Shown in pieces: positions 24,513 through 37,165 of a DNA stretch of 64,000 nucleotides. Origin of the DNA: Mimachlamys varia (Eukaryota; Mollusca; Bivalvia; Pectinida; Pectinidae); assembly GCA_947623455.1 (NCBI GenBank), contig OX392538.1, positions 37,866,001 through 37,930,000 on the forward strand, read 5' to 3'. Below the pieces are notes generated by a model. That model was not told where the DNA came from. It was given only the letters and a program-made list of their open reading frames with translations, and made no database searches. A program made the position numbers and the translations under genes. Position 1 is the first letter of the stretch. Each line of letters starts with the position of its first letter.

Positions 24513-25662
24513 AACGTTCCCGAATTAGCATATGTTAATCAGTCTGCGTCATCTGCACAACTTGAATACATAATGAGGTGGCGTAGCTATTGGGCTGTTT
24601 TAAAGTGTACACAGACGTGGTGCCGAAGACAGCACCCAAAGCGCTAGGAGTGGGTGGGTACGGGAGGGGTTGGGGGATATATCCACCTCCCGGAACGGGG
24701 GTCAGGGTGTGTCACACAACAAAAAATGATTCCCTAAAGGTCGTTGGATCATTTTAACGTGTTCTTGTGCCAACTTTTAGCTATAATGAATTAAAGAATC
24801 AACACACTCATTTTCTTGTACAGTAGTCTCATTTTTTTTAAATTAGGTGAACACACCTAGTACCCGCGTATAGGAAGCTTCGCCCCTGTTTTGAGAGTCG
24901 AGGATCGGAACCAGCTGGTGGTTCTGAAGTAATGCCAAGGTCGCCCTCGGCCAATGTCAATTTCATTGGGGAATAATTGGCGGGATTGCTCATATATGCA
25001 TTAACGACGACAAAAGTCATAAACCGGTTTCCTATTAACTGACACTACATATTATCGAGGAGTAAATCGCACGTTTCAATGGGATTCTATACGACCGTGT
25101 TACACTGGGCGACGAGTCATTTTGGCTATATGTATTTACTTGTATGTGTGGTGGTAACAGGTACGAACTATTTGTTAAGGAACCGTGTCAAAATGTACAA
25201 ATGTGTCGTATTTCATGGGTTAAACCTCACTGACACAAATTAAAGGATAAGTGTCTTTGGACTCGGTGTAGTCGGATTTTCACCTTGTTCATTTGTTCAG
25301 TGACGTCTTATTGTAAAACATTCACAAACACCAAGGTCAAAGTTCGAACAGAAGAGGGTTTTGGGGGTACCAAAAGGAGTACGGTACTTACAAATAATTA
25401 TAAATATCAAAAAATAAATATTGAATTTGCAAAATTTCTATTTTTGAACACATGCGTAAACTAAACAAGCATATATAAAAGTTTCTAAAGAGATCGACTG
25501 AGTGTGATCACTAGTTAGAATACCCTCTAATATCCCCATGTCACACTTTGAGGGCGTGACATTTACTTGGATATAACCTATATTTACATGGAGGGTGTCA
25601 TCGATGAAGCTGAAGACGCTCCCAATCCAAAACACCCGGTCTTATCCTGTTACATGTATTGT
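24513..25662. other. Intergenic, no gene supported
   Basis: Mixed sequence with short open frames (60-65 codons). None shows a domain or splice partner. Confidence 0.45.
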
Positions 25663-25850
25663 TTTAATACCTGACCCTTCTGCTTCTACATAAGTTTAGA
25701 AATTTTGGATTCCTACTTTTTGGCCCCTAGCATCACTGAAGAGTCCTAGGAGAACGAAATAGCAGTATGATGCAGTTTAATTCATTTTTTCGGCATACTG
25801 TATCTATTTATGAATTTAAGAGGTGCAGCAAATGTGTGTGTTACGTGATT
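25663..25850 (+). repeat. Dispersed repeat, copy 2
   Basis: Same motif order as 17668-17843: ttttggcccctagcatcact, gatgcagtttaatt, then gcaaatgtgtgtgttacgtg. Confidence 0.75.
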
Positions 25851-25904
25851 TTTCAGATATTCCGTGTAATATATCCATTTGTTCATATCTTGTCCTTGCT
25901 TTAA

Positions 25905-26930
25905 TCGATATTGAGTTTGGCTTTTTGTTTCATTAACGCTTTAAAAGTAGCGTCAATTCCATTGGAGATTTAACATAAGCTTCAGCCCCGACTTGGAATG
26001 TCAAAATATGATAAATACAAAAAAAGGTATGGATATAGGAAGCTTAAACAAATAATGGTTTGTTCCATACAGCTTCAATATTTGTTTTAGGATTGGAAAT
26101 TAAAACATTTAGTCAGCAGGTTTATAAAAAGTTTGAAATGAAGATCGGTGGCGTCAATGAAGTGACAGTTTTAGCTCGAAGGACATATGAGCTTATGTCG
26201 TAATGCGGAATACATCGTCCGTCCGTTGTTAATATTTTACTTCTAGCAAATTCTTTTCAATAACTAAAAGCACTAAGGAGCAGAAGTTGGGCCTGTAGTA
26301 AGCTTGGGTAAATGGCTACCAACTAGTTCAAATGAATTACCTTGACCTACTTTAAAGATCACAAGGGTCAAATGTCTTCAAACAACTTCATTTCAAGAAC
26401 CAAAAGGCACAAGGTACTGATATTTTGCATGTAACATGCTCGGATAAACTTGACCAGATATCAAGGTCACTGGGGTCAAGTCTGTTATAAACTCTTCATG
26501 CACCCTCTTCTCAATAATCAAAAGGCCCAGGGTATTGATGTTAGACATGTAGCATGCTGGATTAACCTTGACGAAACATCAAGGTTACTAGAGTCAAATC
26601 TATTATAGCATGAAAGACTACAAGTTGTGTTCCAATGAATTACCTTTACTTACTTTCAAGGTCATGGGGTCAATGTCTTAAAATCTTCAAACACTTTGTT
26701 CTCAATAACTTAAAGACCAGGATGTTGATATTGAGCTGCAACGAAGGGCTATCAAGTTTCTTCGAATAGTCGATCTTACCTAATAAGCAAGGTCCCAGGG
26801 GTTGAATGCATTTAAAGCCTTTACAACAAATTAGGGAATATTAAAGCGTTAACAAAACCATAATCCAACCTTAAAATCTAACTACTAGAGGCAAATATTA
26901 ACAAAGGAAGGATTTACATGGAGACTTCTC
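25905..26930. repeat. Decayed dispersed repeat with ggtca-rich sub-repeats
   Basis: Ends relate to the foldback element at 8057-8561 (gagtttggc near 25914; acaaaaccataatccaacc near 26854, inverse). The inside repeats phrases such as caaggtcactggggtcaa and caaggtcatggggtcaa at irregular spacing. Similar phrases occur in DUS3L intron 8 (56340-56830). Confidence 0.55.
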
Positions 26931-27172
26931 AAGAACCAATAGGGCTAAATTGATGATATTTGATTAGTGAAATTATTTGAATGAAGCACAACAAAAGTTT
27001 GTTTAAATGAATGACCTTCACAAATATTCAAGGTCACGATGGCCAAAGCGAGCACGTTACTGTCTCGAGATTTCCATATCTAGTACATTGTATGAGGAAT
27101 TCGATTGAACACCTGGTTGACCCTGTTGCGCCTGAAAAGGTTGTGTTCATTCAGCCTGGTTATGCAGACACC

Positions 27173-29624
27173 ACCTGTGCACGCATATCTACCGAGGGTA
27201 TGACATACCTGTACACGCATATCTACCGAGGGTATAGCATACCTGTACACAGATATCTACTGAGGGTATAGCATACCTGAACACGTATATCTACCGAGGG
27301 TATGACATACCTGTACACACATATCTACCGAGGGTATGGCATACCTGTACACACATATTTACCGAGCGTATGGCATACCTGTACACACATATCTACCGAG
27401 GGTATAACATACCTGTACACACATATCTACCGAGGGTATAGCATACCTGTACACACATATCTACCGAGGGTATGACATACCTGTACACACATATCTACCG
27501 AAGATATGGCATACCTGTACACGCATATCTACCGAGGGTATAGCATACCTGTACACACATATCTACCGAGGATATGGCATACCTGTACACCCATATCTTC
27601 CGAGGGTATGGCATACCTGTACACACATATCTACCGAGGTTATAGCATACCTGTACACACATATCTACCGAGGGTATGGCATACCTGTACACACATATCT
27701 ACCGAGGGTATAGCATACCTGTACACACATATCTACCGAGGGTATGACATACCTGTACACACATATCTACCGAGGGTATGGCATACCTGTACACACATAT
27801 CTACCGAGGGTATGGCATACCTGTACACACACATCTACCGAGGGTATGGCATACCCGTACACACATATATCTACCGAGGGTATAGCATACCCGTACACAC
27901 ACATCTACCGAGGGTATGGCATACCCGTACACACATATATCTACCGAGGGTATAGCATACCCGTACACACATATCTACCGAGGGTATAGCATACCTGTAC
28001 ACACATATCTACCGAGGGTATGGCATACCTGTACACACATATCTACAGAGGGTATGGCATACTTGTACACACATATCTACCGAGGGTATGGCATACCTGT
28101 ACACACATATCTACCGAGGGTATGACATACCTGTACACACATATCTACCGAGGGTATAGCATACCTGTACACACATATCTACCGAGGATATAGCATACCT
28201 GTACACACATATCTACCGAGGGTATGGCATACCTGTACACACATATCTACCGAGGGTATGGCATACCTGTACACGCATATCTACCGAGGGTTAGCATACC
28301 TGTACACACATATCTACCGAGGGTATAGCATACCTGTACACATATCTATCGAGGGTATGGCATACCCGTACACACATATCTACCGAGGGTATGGCATACC
28401 TGTACACGCATATCTACCGAGGGTATGACATACCTGTACACACATTATCTACTGAGGGTATAACATACCTGTACACACATATCTACCGAGGGTATAGCAT
28501 ACCTGTACACACATATCTACCGAGGGTATGGCATACCTGTACACACATATCTACCGAGGGTATGGCATACCTGTACACGCATATCTACCGAGGGTATGGC
28601 ATACCTGTACACACATTATCTACCGAGGGTATAACATACCTGTACACACATATCTACCGAGGGTATAGCATACTTGTACACACATATCTACCGAGGGTAT
28701 GGCATACCCGTACACACATATATACCGAGGGTATGACATACCTGTACACACATATCTACCGAGGGTATGACATGCCTGTACACACATATCTACCGAGGGT
28801 ATAACATACCTGTACACACATATCTACCGAGGGTATAGCATACTTGTACACACATATCTACCGAGGGTATGGCATACCCGTACACACATATATACCGAGG
28901 GTATGACATACCTGTACACACATATCTACCGAGGGTATGACATGCCTGTACACACATATCTACCGAGGGTATAACATACCTGTACACACATATCTACCGA
29001 GGGTATAGCATACTTGTACACACATATCTACCGAGGGTATGGCATACCCGTACACACATATATACCGAGGGTATGACATACCTGTACACACATATCTACC
29101 GAGGGTATGACATGCCTGTACACACATATCTACCGAGGGTATAACATACCTGTACACACATATCTACCGAGGGTATGACATACCTGTACACACATATCTA
29201 CCGAGGGTATGACATACCTGTACACACATATCTACCGAGGGTATGACATACCTGTACATACATTATATACCGAGGGTATAACATACCTGTACACACATAT
29301 CTACCGAGGGTGTAGCATACCTGTACACACATATCTACCGAAGGTATAGCATACCCGTACACACATATATACCGAGGGTATGACATACCTGTACACGCAT
29401 ATATACCGAGGGTATAGCATACCTGTACACACATATCGACCGAGGGTATGACATACCTGTACACGCATATATACCGAGGGTATGACATACCTGTACACAT
29501 ATAACTACCGAGGTTATAGCATACCCGTACACACATATATACCGAGGGTATGACATACCTGTACACACATATCTACCGAGGGTATGACATACCTGTACAC
29601 ACATATATACCGAGGGTATAGCAT
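27173..29624. repeat. 34-bp minisatellite, about 72 units, with 170-bp higher-order repeat
   Basis: Units read cgagggtatggcatacctgt then acacacatatctac. Between about 28620 and 29157 a five-unit block of 170 bp is repeated three times without visible change. Open frames in all phases encode a 34-residue cycle and are not genes. Confidence 0.96.
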
Positions 29625-30437
29625 GGGCACAGTCACGAAGTCCGTTGTAAAGTTAATGAAATATCAGTACTAGCTAGTGGTTTATACAGAATATTTGACA
29701 TACATGTAAGTTAGATTTCTGGAAAAGATGTAATACCGCATACATATACTTGTATACATGTATTCAGAAAAACCTAACTGGAATCGGATGGCAGACACCG
29801 TCATCGTGTGTTGCTTTACTTGATCAGAGTTTAAGATATAAAATCATGTAATATCCCTTCATGTTTTGTTGAAAATTGGGGAATGGCAGAATTATAATGA
29901 AATGTTTATTAGTTTATTATAATGAGTATTAATTTAATTGTTTTTATATATCTGCATATCTTTACAAAATTCAATCTCAACATCAAGTAGTTATTCGGAG
30001 GATAGAAAACCTTCACATATTTTTGAATCTTTACTGATTAAAACAGCTTAAATGCGTGCAAAATATAACGAAGTGGTTTGACATTAAATTAAGAAATAGA
30101 AGCTATCGTTATTTACTTGAAAAATCAATGGTAATAAAACCTTCATGAATATGGTAAATTGTACGTTGGACATGTTTGGCATGCTAAAAAAAATATTAAC
30201 CGTGTTTTTTTCACATCAAATTGATCATGTACACTGTAGGAAGTATATAGGTGGAAAGTTTATTGCGATTATAACAGTACATAACAAAGTTGACAATTTT
30301 TGACATATATATATTTTTGTATTTTGTGAAAATTCCTCATGTGTTTCTGTAATTTCATGATTACAAGCCCTATCACAACCGCTTACCCGCTGTGAGTCAG
30401 AACTCTTCGGACTAACCCGCTTAATATAACATATATG
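29625..30437. other. Intergenic left flank of the retroelement, no gene seen
   Basis: AT-rich, no open frame of note. The target duplication GTAT ends at 30441. Confidence 0.5.
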
Positions 30438-30441
30438 GTAT

Positions 30442-32041
30442 TGTGACAAAACCTGACCAGGGGTGTGGTTTTCCTGTAGATTTGGTAGCGTGAATAAACC
30501 TCCACCCGGATCGTGGTTTCTGTCAATTATTCTTGTACTGTTGTATTACTGTGGGTTTAGACTACAAGTCTGTGTTTCAGGTGCTCTTCCAGCTGCAGCT
30601 AAATTCCTTTACCAGTTTGTCAGTAGTTACTCAGATTTATAGAAAACTCAAGACAGAAATTAAGTTCTATAAATATATTATGCCAGTTGAAGTAACAACA
30701 TGTGATGGATATTTACAAATGAATCACAACAATCACTATCTTGCACTCCATGCTCACTTTAACAACTTTTCAGCAATTAAACAGTTATGATATAAATTAG
30801 ATTAAGGAATATTCTCAGTATTTACAAAATGAAGTCACCCAAACTGTATGCATGACAAATGATCAATAAAATATAAGACTATGAAAAACAACCCCTCTTT
30901 CTGTTCATTATTGGTGTAAGGGAGATAACTCCACTATTATTCTACTATTATCTCATGCAAGGACCCTAGACTGCCCAATTTATAAGTTCATTCACTAACG
31001 GGAATTTATCATTAACAAGAGATAAACCTTTAACATAAGGTAAGTATCCTTGCTATAATACTAAAAGAAAATATTAAGTTAACACGAGAAACCATTCAAA
31101 GTACTAAGAGCCGCACTCTTGAAGTAAGGTGATGGTTCTCTACTATATACTAGGATAAAATAACTATTGAACAGTACTCAAATACTAAGAGCCGAACTCT
31201 TAAAGTAATGAGTGTTCTCTAATAATGAGTACTAACGACGTCTGACAAAAATACTGGTGTAAGAATATCTTACTGGTACCGGTGAAACGGAGATGCTGAG
31301 CCTCTGTGCTCACCCGTATTTATACCTTTTTGGTTGCAACCGTTGCCTAGCGGCTTTCTGATTGGCTAATGCCATTAGTAATCCGAATCACAATGCGACA
31401 TTGCGCGAGAAATAATCCCGATAAAATGACAAAAATAATTGGTTAACAAATGGTGCACCATTGTCTAAAATACATCGCAAGCGCATTATTAACTTATAAA
31501 GAACCTAAAGGTAATATAAATCGAACTATAACAACACTCTAAGAGTGGCATCGGATATGTAGCCGACGTCAACTAACCAAAACATGGCCGTAAAAGTTGA
31601 TGGCGGTACAGGAACGAACGGTAGCCACCGTGACCAAATACGACCAAACCAGGCGATACCTAGATGAAATCGACTGCATATCGTCAATATGAACAACACA
31701 TTGGTTTGTACAAATGTTAAATTATATGCAAGTATAATCTATTCACGTCATATTTCACAAAACGTGTTTCATTTAATGCAGCTATATTTAGCGTGCGTGA
31801 CCCGATGCACCATTACAACATTTCACTCACGCTCGTAAAAATAATAATCATAGGATAATAAATTGTTCTTAAATTACCAGTTGATCTCAACATTTATAGT
31901 TTAGGTTCCGTAATCGTTCCCAACAATCCCGGAACGTTCTTACCGCAATAAACAGCCGATTCCAAAACTGGGTCAACACAACAAACCAATCAGCTGATCG
32001 ATCCGGCGAGTACTAACAAACAATCTTCTAGTTTTGTTACA
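30442..32041 (-). repeat. LTR 1 (3' end of the tandem element)
   Basis: 1600 bp. On the minus strand a TATA box (TATAAATA, 31317-31324) with a CCAAT box about 45 bases upstream (ccaatcag) gives a plausible promoter, which would place U3 at 31325-32041. By eye I found no difference from LTRs 2 and 3. Confidence 0.92.
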
Positions 32042-34166
32042 TTACCCCCATTTTTCTAAAAGTTGACGTCCTCGTCAACATTCACCATAAAGATTTATAC
32101 AGTGACCTGATTTATAAAATGTTGAGATTCTGGTTACCATACTCTTTTTCAAAATGACATACCACATATAAAATTCTTATCGCACATTCAAGGGCGGTAA
32201 CTCTTGTATGCTTAAATGAAAAATTCTACAAGACCAACACTATTATAATTTTGAAAATAAATATGAATAAGTAAACTGCTGTTGTACTCTGCTTGATAGT
32301 TCACTCTTTCATCTCTCTCTATATATATATAAAGTTAATTTCTTTTTCTTTCAATATACCAACATCATAGTGTTACTGTTTACATTGAAAAAAAAAATCC
32401 AACATATTTTATATATATGTTTACATATTATTATTAACCACAGACTTCCATTAAACATTTCAGCTCGCTCCAGACCTGGACGTTAAAAAAAATGTTTGAA
32501 AATTGCTCAAACTGTTTGCACTTTGCAGTCTATCACATTATCTGGACAGCTAGATGTGATGGTGCGTAAGTATAAAGGTGAGGTAAATGAAAACTCCCAC
32601 AAATATAATGATTTACATTACTCAGCACATAGATAAATAATCTCTCACAAAGGCAAGGTATAATTCATTAATTGTGATAATAGCACAATACCTTCTGAAT
32701 TTACTGCCAATAAATAATAAATATTACAGACATGCTCTTTTATAATCGTCAATACCAATTTCATTTGACAGCAACAACCATTCCTCCGTTCTCAGGATAT
32801 TAGTCCTTAATAAATATGTTATTTTACACTTTTGTAAAGACAGTAGCCATATAAATCATTTCTATGTAAAATTCAAAGACTTCTTCAAATATTATAACTA
32901 CAGCTTTTACTATATTTTTATCATTGAATTATCACTAAGGTCTAAACTATACTCACCACTAAGAGTTTCATTTTTTTTTTTTTTTAATTACACATTTACA
33001 TTATGTGATAAAATGTCTCTATTTTATTTTATTGTTGTCCATACAGGATTAGATATCTTCTGATTTCATGACTCAAGAGGGAGTCCATCTACTTCATGAC
33101 TCAAGTGGGAGTCCATCTACTTCATGACTCAAGTGGGAGTCCATCTGCTTCATGACTCAAGCGGGAGTCCATCTACTTCATGACTCAAGTGGGAGTCCAT
33201 CTACTTCATGACTCAAGTGGGAGTCCATCTACTTCACGAATAGGGAAAGTTACATTGTAAAACACAGTGGCGCCAACTATGTCTCAAGTATATCTTCTTC
33301 CCACAAAAACCCTTTTTCTCCCCCCCCCCCTTTTTTTTTAAGGTGGTGTGATGAGTCCTCTGATGTATTTTTCTCAATACTTATCTATCTGCCTCACACA
33401 TTTGTAAAATATACCTTCCATGGATGGAATTTTGCTATTTTACATTACGCTAAATATCCATCTAGAGCTAGCATAGAGTGACATCTTTATTGTCATCAAT
33501 ACATGTAAACTGATTTGTTTAGAACAAATTACCATATAAATCTATAGTTTATTCTGTATTCTTCTTGCCTTTATGGTTCCTTAATCTTCTTTCTTTATAC
33601 AGATTTTCCGTCTTAAGATCCCTCGTCCATCGTTAATCCATATGATCGCCCGTGGACTTCATCCTTCGACACCAAGGATCCCATAAGTAAGTTAACACAA
33701 CTTCCTGGCCCACCATGTGCACTACATCATGGTGTTCAGTACGGCAGAGGAAGAATTTTACAGCAAACTTGTAGCATAAATTTTCTTTTATTTCATATAC
33801 AAGTCCCTACAGAGCAAACTATGATCCAGACTAATCATACTGACTTTTCATTTTTTTTTTTTTTTAAGGTTCATAGACTCCCAACCACCTATGTGACTTC
33901 TTATTTCTGGTTCCTCTTCTCAACAAAATGCCCTGGCATTATAACAGGCTTACTAACGTTTGTGATTACAGGCTCTTCTTCTATTGATAGATTTTCTGTG
34001 AAGTTTTGATCCTCTTTCCATCAAGGTGAAATTCCAAGGGAAGCTACTCTTGAATGAGTCAATTCCCTGAGTTTGGTCCTTCGCTTTTGTATGCTTTTCA
34101 AGACTGTAGAAGTTGGGTCAAATTATCCAGTTATGTCTGCTTGTCTGTCTGACTTCTGATTACAGC
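32042..34166 (-). other. Non-coding part of internal region, left unit
   Basis: 2.1 kb where pol would be expected, without any minus-strand open frame above 60 codons. It holds a purine tract next to LTR 1 (32042-32058) and a 28-bp tandem repeat, about six units, at 33067-33234 (catgactcaagtgggagtcc plus atctactt). Confidence 0.8.
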
Positions 34167-35519
34167 TCAAGACGTACTGCATTTTCTCTTTTTCAATTGA
34201 AAAGATTCATATTCCATGCTTGCTCTGACCGCTCCATCTAGGGTCCTGACCTGTCTCTGTTGTACTGCCCATTCCATAGCAGAGTCGTTTAAACTGTCAA
34301 TATAACAGTCAAGCATCAGTTGATCTCGGATAAAACCCTCATTGTTTGGGTAAGCCATCCTCACTAATCTTCTTATATCCTGTGCAAGCTCAGGTAATGA
34401 TTCATCCTTTTTGCGTAATCTCCATTTAAGTTCAGCCTTGTAAATTTCGGTCAAATTTTCTGGTTGAAATCGTGTTGTTAAAGCATTAACAAGCATCCGA
34501 TAGTTAACCCGTTGTTCAGGTGTTAGAATACTTAGAACACCCTGTGCAGTTCCTCGTAAGGCAACAGCAAGTTCACATGCCATCTCTTCCGCATCCCATT
34601 TGTTTAACGCAGAAACCATCTCAAATTGTACTAAATAGTCGAGCCAGCTTGATTTTCCATCGTATGTTGCAGGTTTCCTATTTTTCAGTGGTCTCCCTTG
34701 ACTTGACCTGTCCACAGACCTATTTTCCTGTGCCCGGTATAAGTCTGGTCTATAAATACTATTTTGGTTCAATACTCCTTCCTCATCCAATGGTCTAGTA
34801 GGATCTGGTTCAGTAACTACACAATCGGTTCCTCCTATTCCACCAATAGGAGGACATATTCCATTACCTATGGAATTATCGTTCCCATAACCAGGGTTAC
34901 CAACTCTAGGTCTTTGACTGTAGAGAGCAGAGTGGTATCTGGCAAGTATATTTCCAACATGATCCTCTCTCCTAGGATCATGAGGATCAGATCCTTTTAT
35001 AGAATCGCGATCTTCGACTGTCCTGTTCAATGAACCGGAGCGAACTCCCAGTTGCTCTGTATATCCCCCAAGGTGAACCCCCACAATACCACCATTGGAC
35101 ATGCAACTAACCCCAGTGGCCACTCTAGGGTTTTCCCTAGTACCTCTGGCAGCAGGTACTAAATCTGATGAAGGGTCCCTGGACTTCAATCCTACCCTTA
35201 CATCAGTCCTACTAGACCCAGGAGTAACTTCCTTCATCTTTTCCGTAGTCCTATTTTCCATGGTATTTCTCAGTGTATGTAATTGATTATGTAAATGTTC
35301 TATTTCCTTTTCCAGGTTCTTCTCTCTGGCTGATTTTTCCTGATCCGACCCCAATCCACTGTCCTGTGGATGTGGCAGTCTAAGTTGGATCTCTCCACTT
35401 GGTGACGTCTCCACAAATTGTGTCTGTGGGATGTCTGTTTCACCGGTACCAGACATTTCCACTCCAAGATCTTCCATATGGAGGGAAAGATTGCTGTCAG
35501 CATTAATTACTGTGGTCAT
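34167..35519 (-). CDS. gag: Retrotransposon Gag-like protein, left unit
   Basis: 450 residues, starting 46 bases inside the LTR boundary. The N-terminal part is polar with a short coiled coil (about residues 65-92, EKEIEHLHNQLHTL). Residues about 285-440 hold the retrotransposon Gag capsid-like region (SWLDYLVQFEMVSALNKW, YRMLVNALTTRF, LPELAQDIRRLV, CYIDSLNDSAMEWAV). It ends in a basic SFQLKKRK tail with no CCHC zinc knuckle. The frame is intact, which suggests recent activity or constraint. No pol follows. Confidence 0.88.
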   Translation of the reverse strand: MTTVINADSNLSLHMEDLGVEMSGTGETDIPQTQFVETSPSGEIQLRLPHPQDSGLGSDQEKSAREKNLEKEIEHLHNQLHTLRNTMENRTTEKMKEVTPGSSRTDVRVGLKSRDPSSDLVPAARGTRENPRVATGVSCMSNGGIVGVHLGGYTEQLGVRSGSLNRTVEDRDSIKGSDPHDPRREDHVGNILARYHSALYSQRPRVGNPGYGNDNSIGNGICPPIGGIGGTDCVVTEPDPTRPLDEEGVLNQNSIYRPDLYRAQENRSVDRSSQGRPLKNRKPATYDGKSSWLDYLVQFEMVSALNKWDAEEMACELAVALRGTAQGVLSILTPEQRVNYRMLVNALTTRFQPENLTEIYKAELKWRLRKKDESLPELAQDIRRLVRMAYPNNEGFIRDQLMLDCYIDSLNDSAMEWAVQQRQVRTLDGAVRASMEYESFQLKKRKCSTS

Positions 35520-35550
35520 CCTTTATTGATCTCCTGAAACAATTGGATCC

Positions 35551-35565
35551 CACCGCTGCCACCAC
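35551..35565 (-). other. Candidate primer-binding site, left unit
   Basis: Directly inside the 5' LTR, read on the minus strand: gTGGTGGCAGCGGTG. Begins with TGG as expected for pairing to a tRNA CCA end after one spacer base. I cannot name the tRNA. Confidence 0.6.
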
Positions 35566-37165
35566 TGTGACAAAACCTGACCAGGGGTGTGGTTTTCCTG
35601 TAGATTTGGTAGCGTGAATAAACCTCCACCCGGATCGTGGTTTCTGTCAATTATTCTTGTACTGTTGTATTACTGTGGGTTTAGACTACAAGTCTGTGTT
35701 TCAGGTGCTCTTCCAGCTGCAGCTAAATTCCTTTACCAGTTTGTCAGTAGTTACTCAGATTTATAGAAAACTCAAGACAGAAATTAAGTTCTATAAATAT
35801 ATTATGCCAGTTGAAGTAACAACATGTGATGGATATTTACAAATGAATCACAACAATCACTATCTTGCACTCCATGCTCACTTTAACAACTTTTCAGCAA
35901 TTAAACAGTTATGATATAAATTAGATTAAGGAATATTCTCAGTATTTACAAAATGAAGTCACCCAAACTGTATGCATGACAAATGATCAATAAAATATAA
36001 GACTATGAAAAACAACCCCTCTTTCTGTTCATTATTGGTGTAAGGGAGATAACTCCACTATTATTCTACTATTATCTCATGCAAGGACCCTAGACTGCCC
36101 AATTTATAAGTTCATTCACTAACGGGAATTTATCATTAACAAGAGATAAACCTTTAACATAAGGTAAGTATCCTTGCTATAATACTAAAAGAAAATATTA
36201 AGTTAACACGAGAAACCATTCAAAGTACTAAGAGCCGCACTCTTGAAGTAAGGTGATGGTTCTCTACTATATACTAGGATAAAATAACTATTGAACAGTA
36301 CTCAAATACTAAGAGCCGAACTCTTAAAGTAATGAGTGTTCTCTAATAATGAGTACTAACGACGTCTGACAAAAATACTGGTGTAAGAATATCTTACTGG
36401 TACCGGTGAAACGGAGATGCTGAGCCTCTGTGCTCACCCGTATTTATACCTTTTTGGTTGCAACCGTTGCCTAGCGGCTTTCTGATTGGCTAATGCCATT
36501 AGTAATCCGAATCACAATGCGACATTGCGCGAGAAATAATCCCGATAAAATGACAAAAATAATTGGTTAACAAATGGTGCACCATTGTCTAAAATACATC
36601 GCAAGCGCATTATTAACTTATAAAGAACCTAAAGGTAATATAAATCGAACTATAACAACACTCTAAGAGTGGCATCGGATATGTAGCCGACGTCAACTAA
36701 CCAAAACATGGCCGTAAAAGTTGATGGCGGTACAGGAACGAACGGTAGCCACCGTGACCAAATACGACCAAACCAGGCGATACCTAGATGAAATCGACTG
36801 CATATCGTCAATATGAACAACACATTGGTTTGTACAAATGTTAAATTATATGCAAGTATAATCTATTCACGTCATATTTCACAAAACGTGTTTCATTTAA
36901 TGCAGCTATATTTAGCGTGCGTGACCCGATGCACCATTACAACATTTCACTCACGCTCGTAAAAATAATAATCATAGGATAATAAATTGTTCTTAAATTA
37001 CCAGTTGATCTCAACATTTATAGTTTAGGTTCCGTAATCGTTCCCAACAATCCCGGAACGTTCTTACCGCAATAAACAGCCGATTCCAAAACTGGGTCAA
37101 CACAACAAACCAATCAGCTGATCGATCCGGCGAGTACTAACAAACAATCTTCTAGTTTTGTTACA
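35566..37165 (-). repeat. LTR 2 (shared middle LTR)
   Basis: 1600 bp, TATA box at 36441-36448 on the minus strand. Serves as the 5' LTR of the left unit and the 3' LTR of the right unit. Confidence 0.92.

Noticed and set aside
24838..25020. 60-codon minus-strand open frame
   Set aside because: No family resemblance, no partner exons; could be chance in a slightly GC-richer patch.
27506..29604. Several open frames of 65-149 codons on both strands
   Set aside because: By-products of the 34-bp array, open in most phases.
27173..29624. CRISPR-like regular spacing
   Set aside because: Units are head-to-tail without unique spacers, and this is animal nuclear DNA.
30533..30790. 85-codon plus-strand open frame in each LTR (also 35657 and 40780)
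   Set aside because: It lies in the LTR on the strand opposite to gag, has no domain I recognise, and triple occurrence only reflects the three identical LTRs.
33264..33280. tggcgccaac, resembling a tRNA-Lys primer-binding site
   Set aside because: It sits mid-internal on the strand opposite to gag and is not next to an LTR, so position and orientation are wrong.
34520..35286. Plus-strand open frames opposite gag
   Set aside because: Shadows of the gag coding strand.
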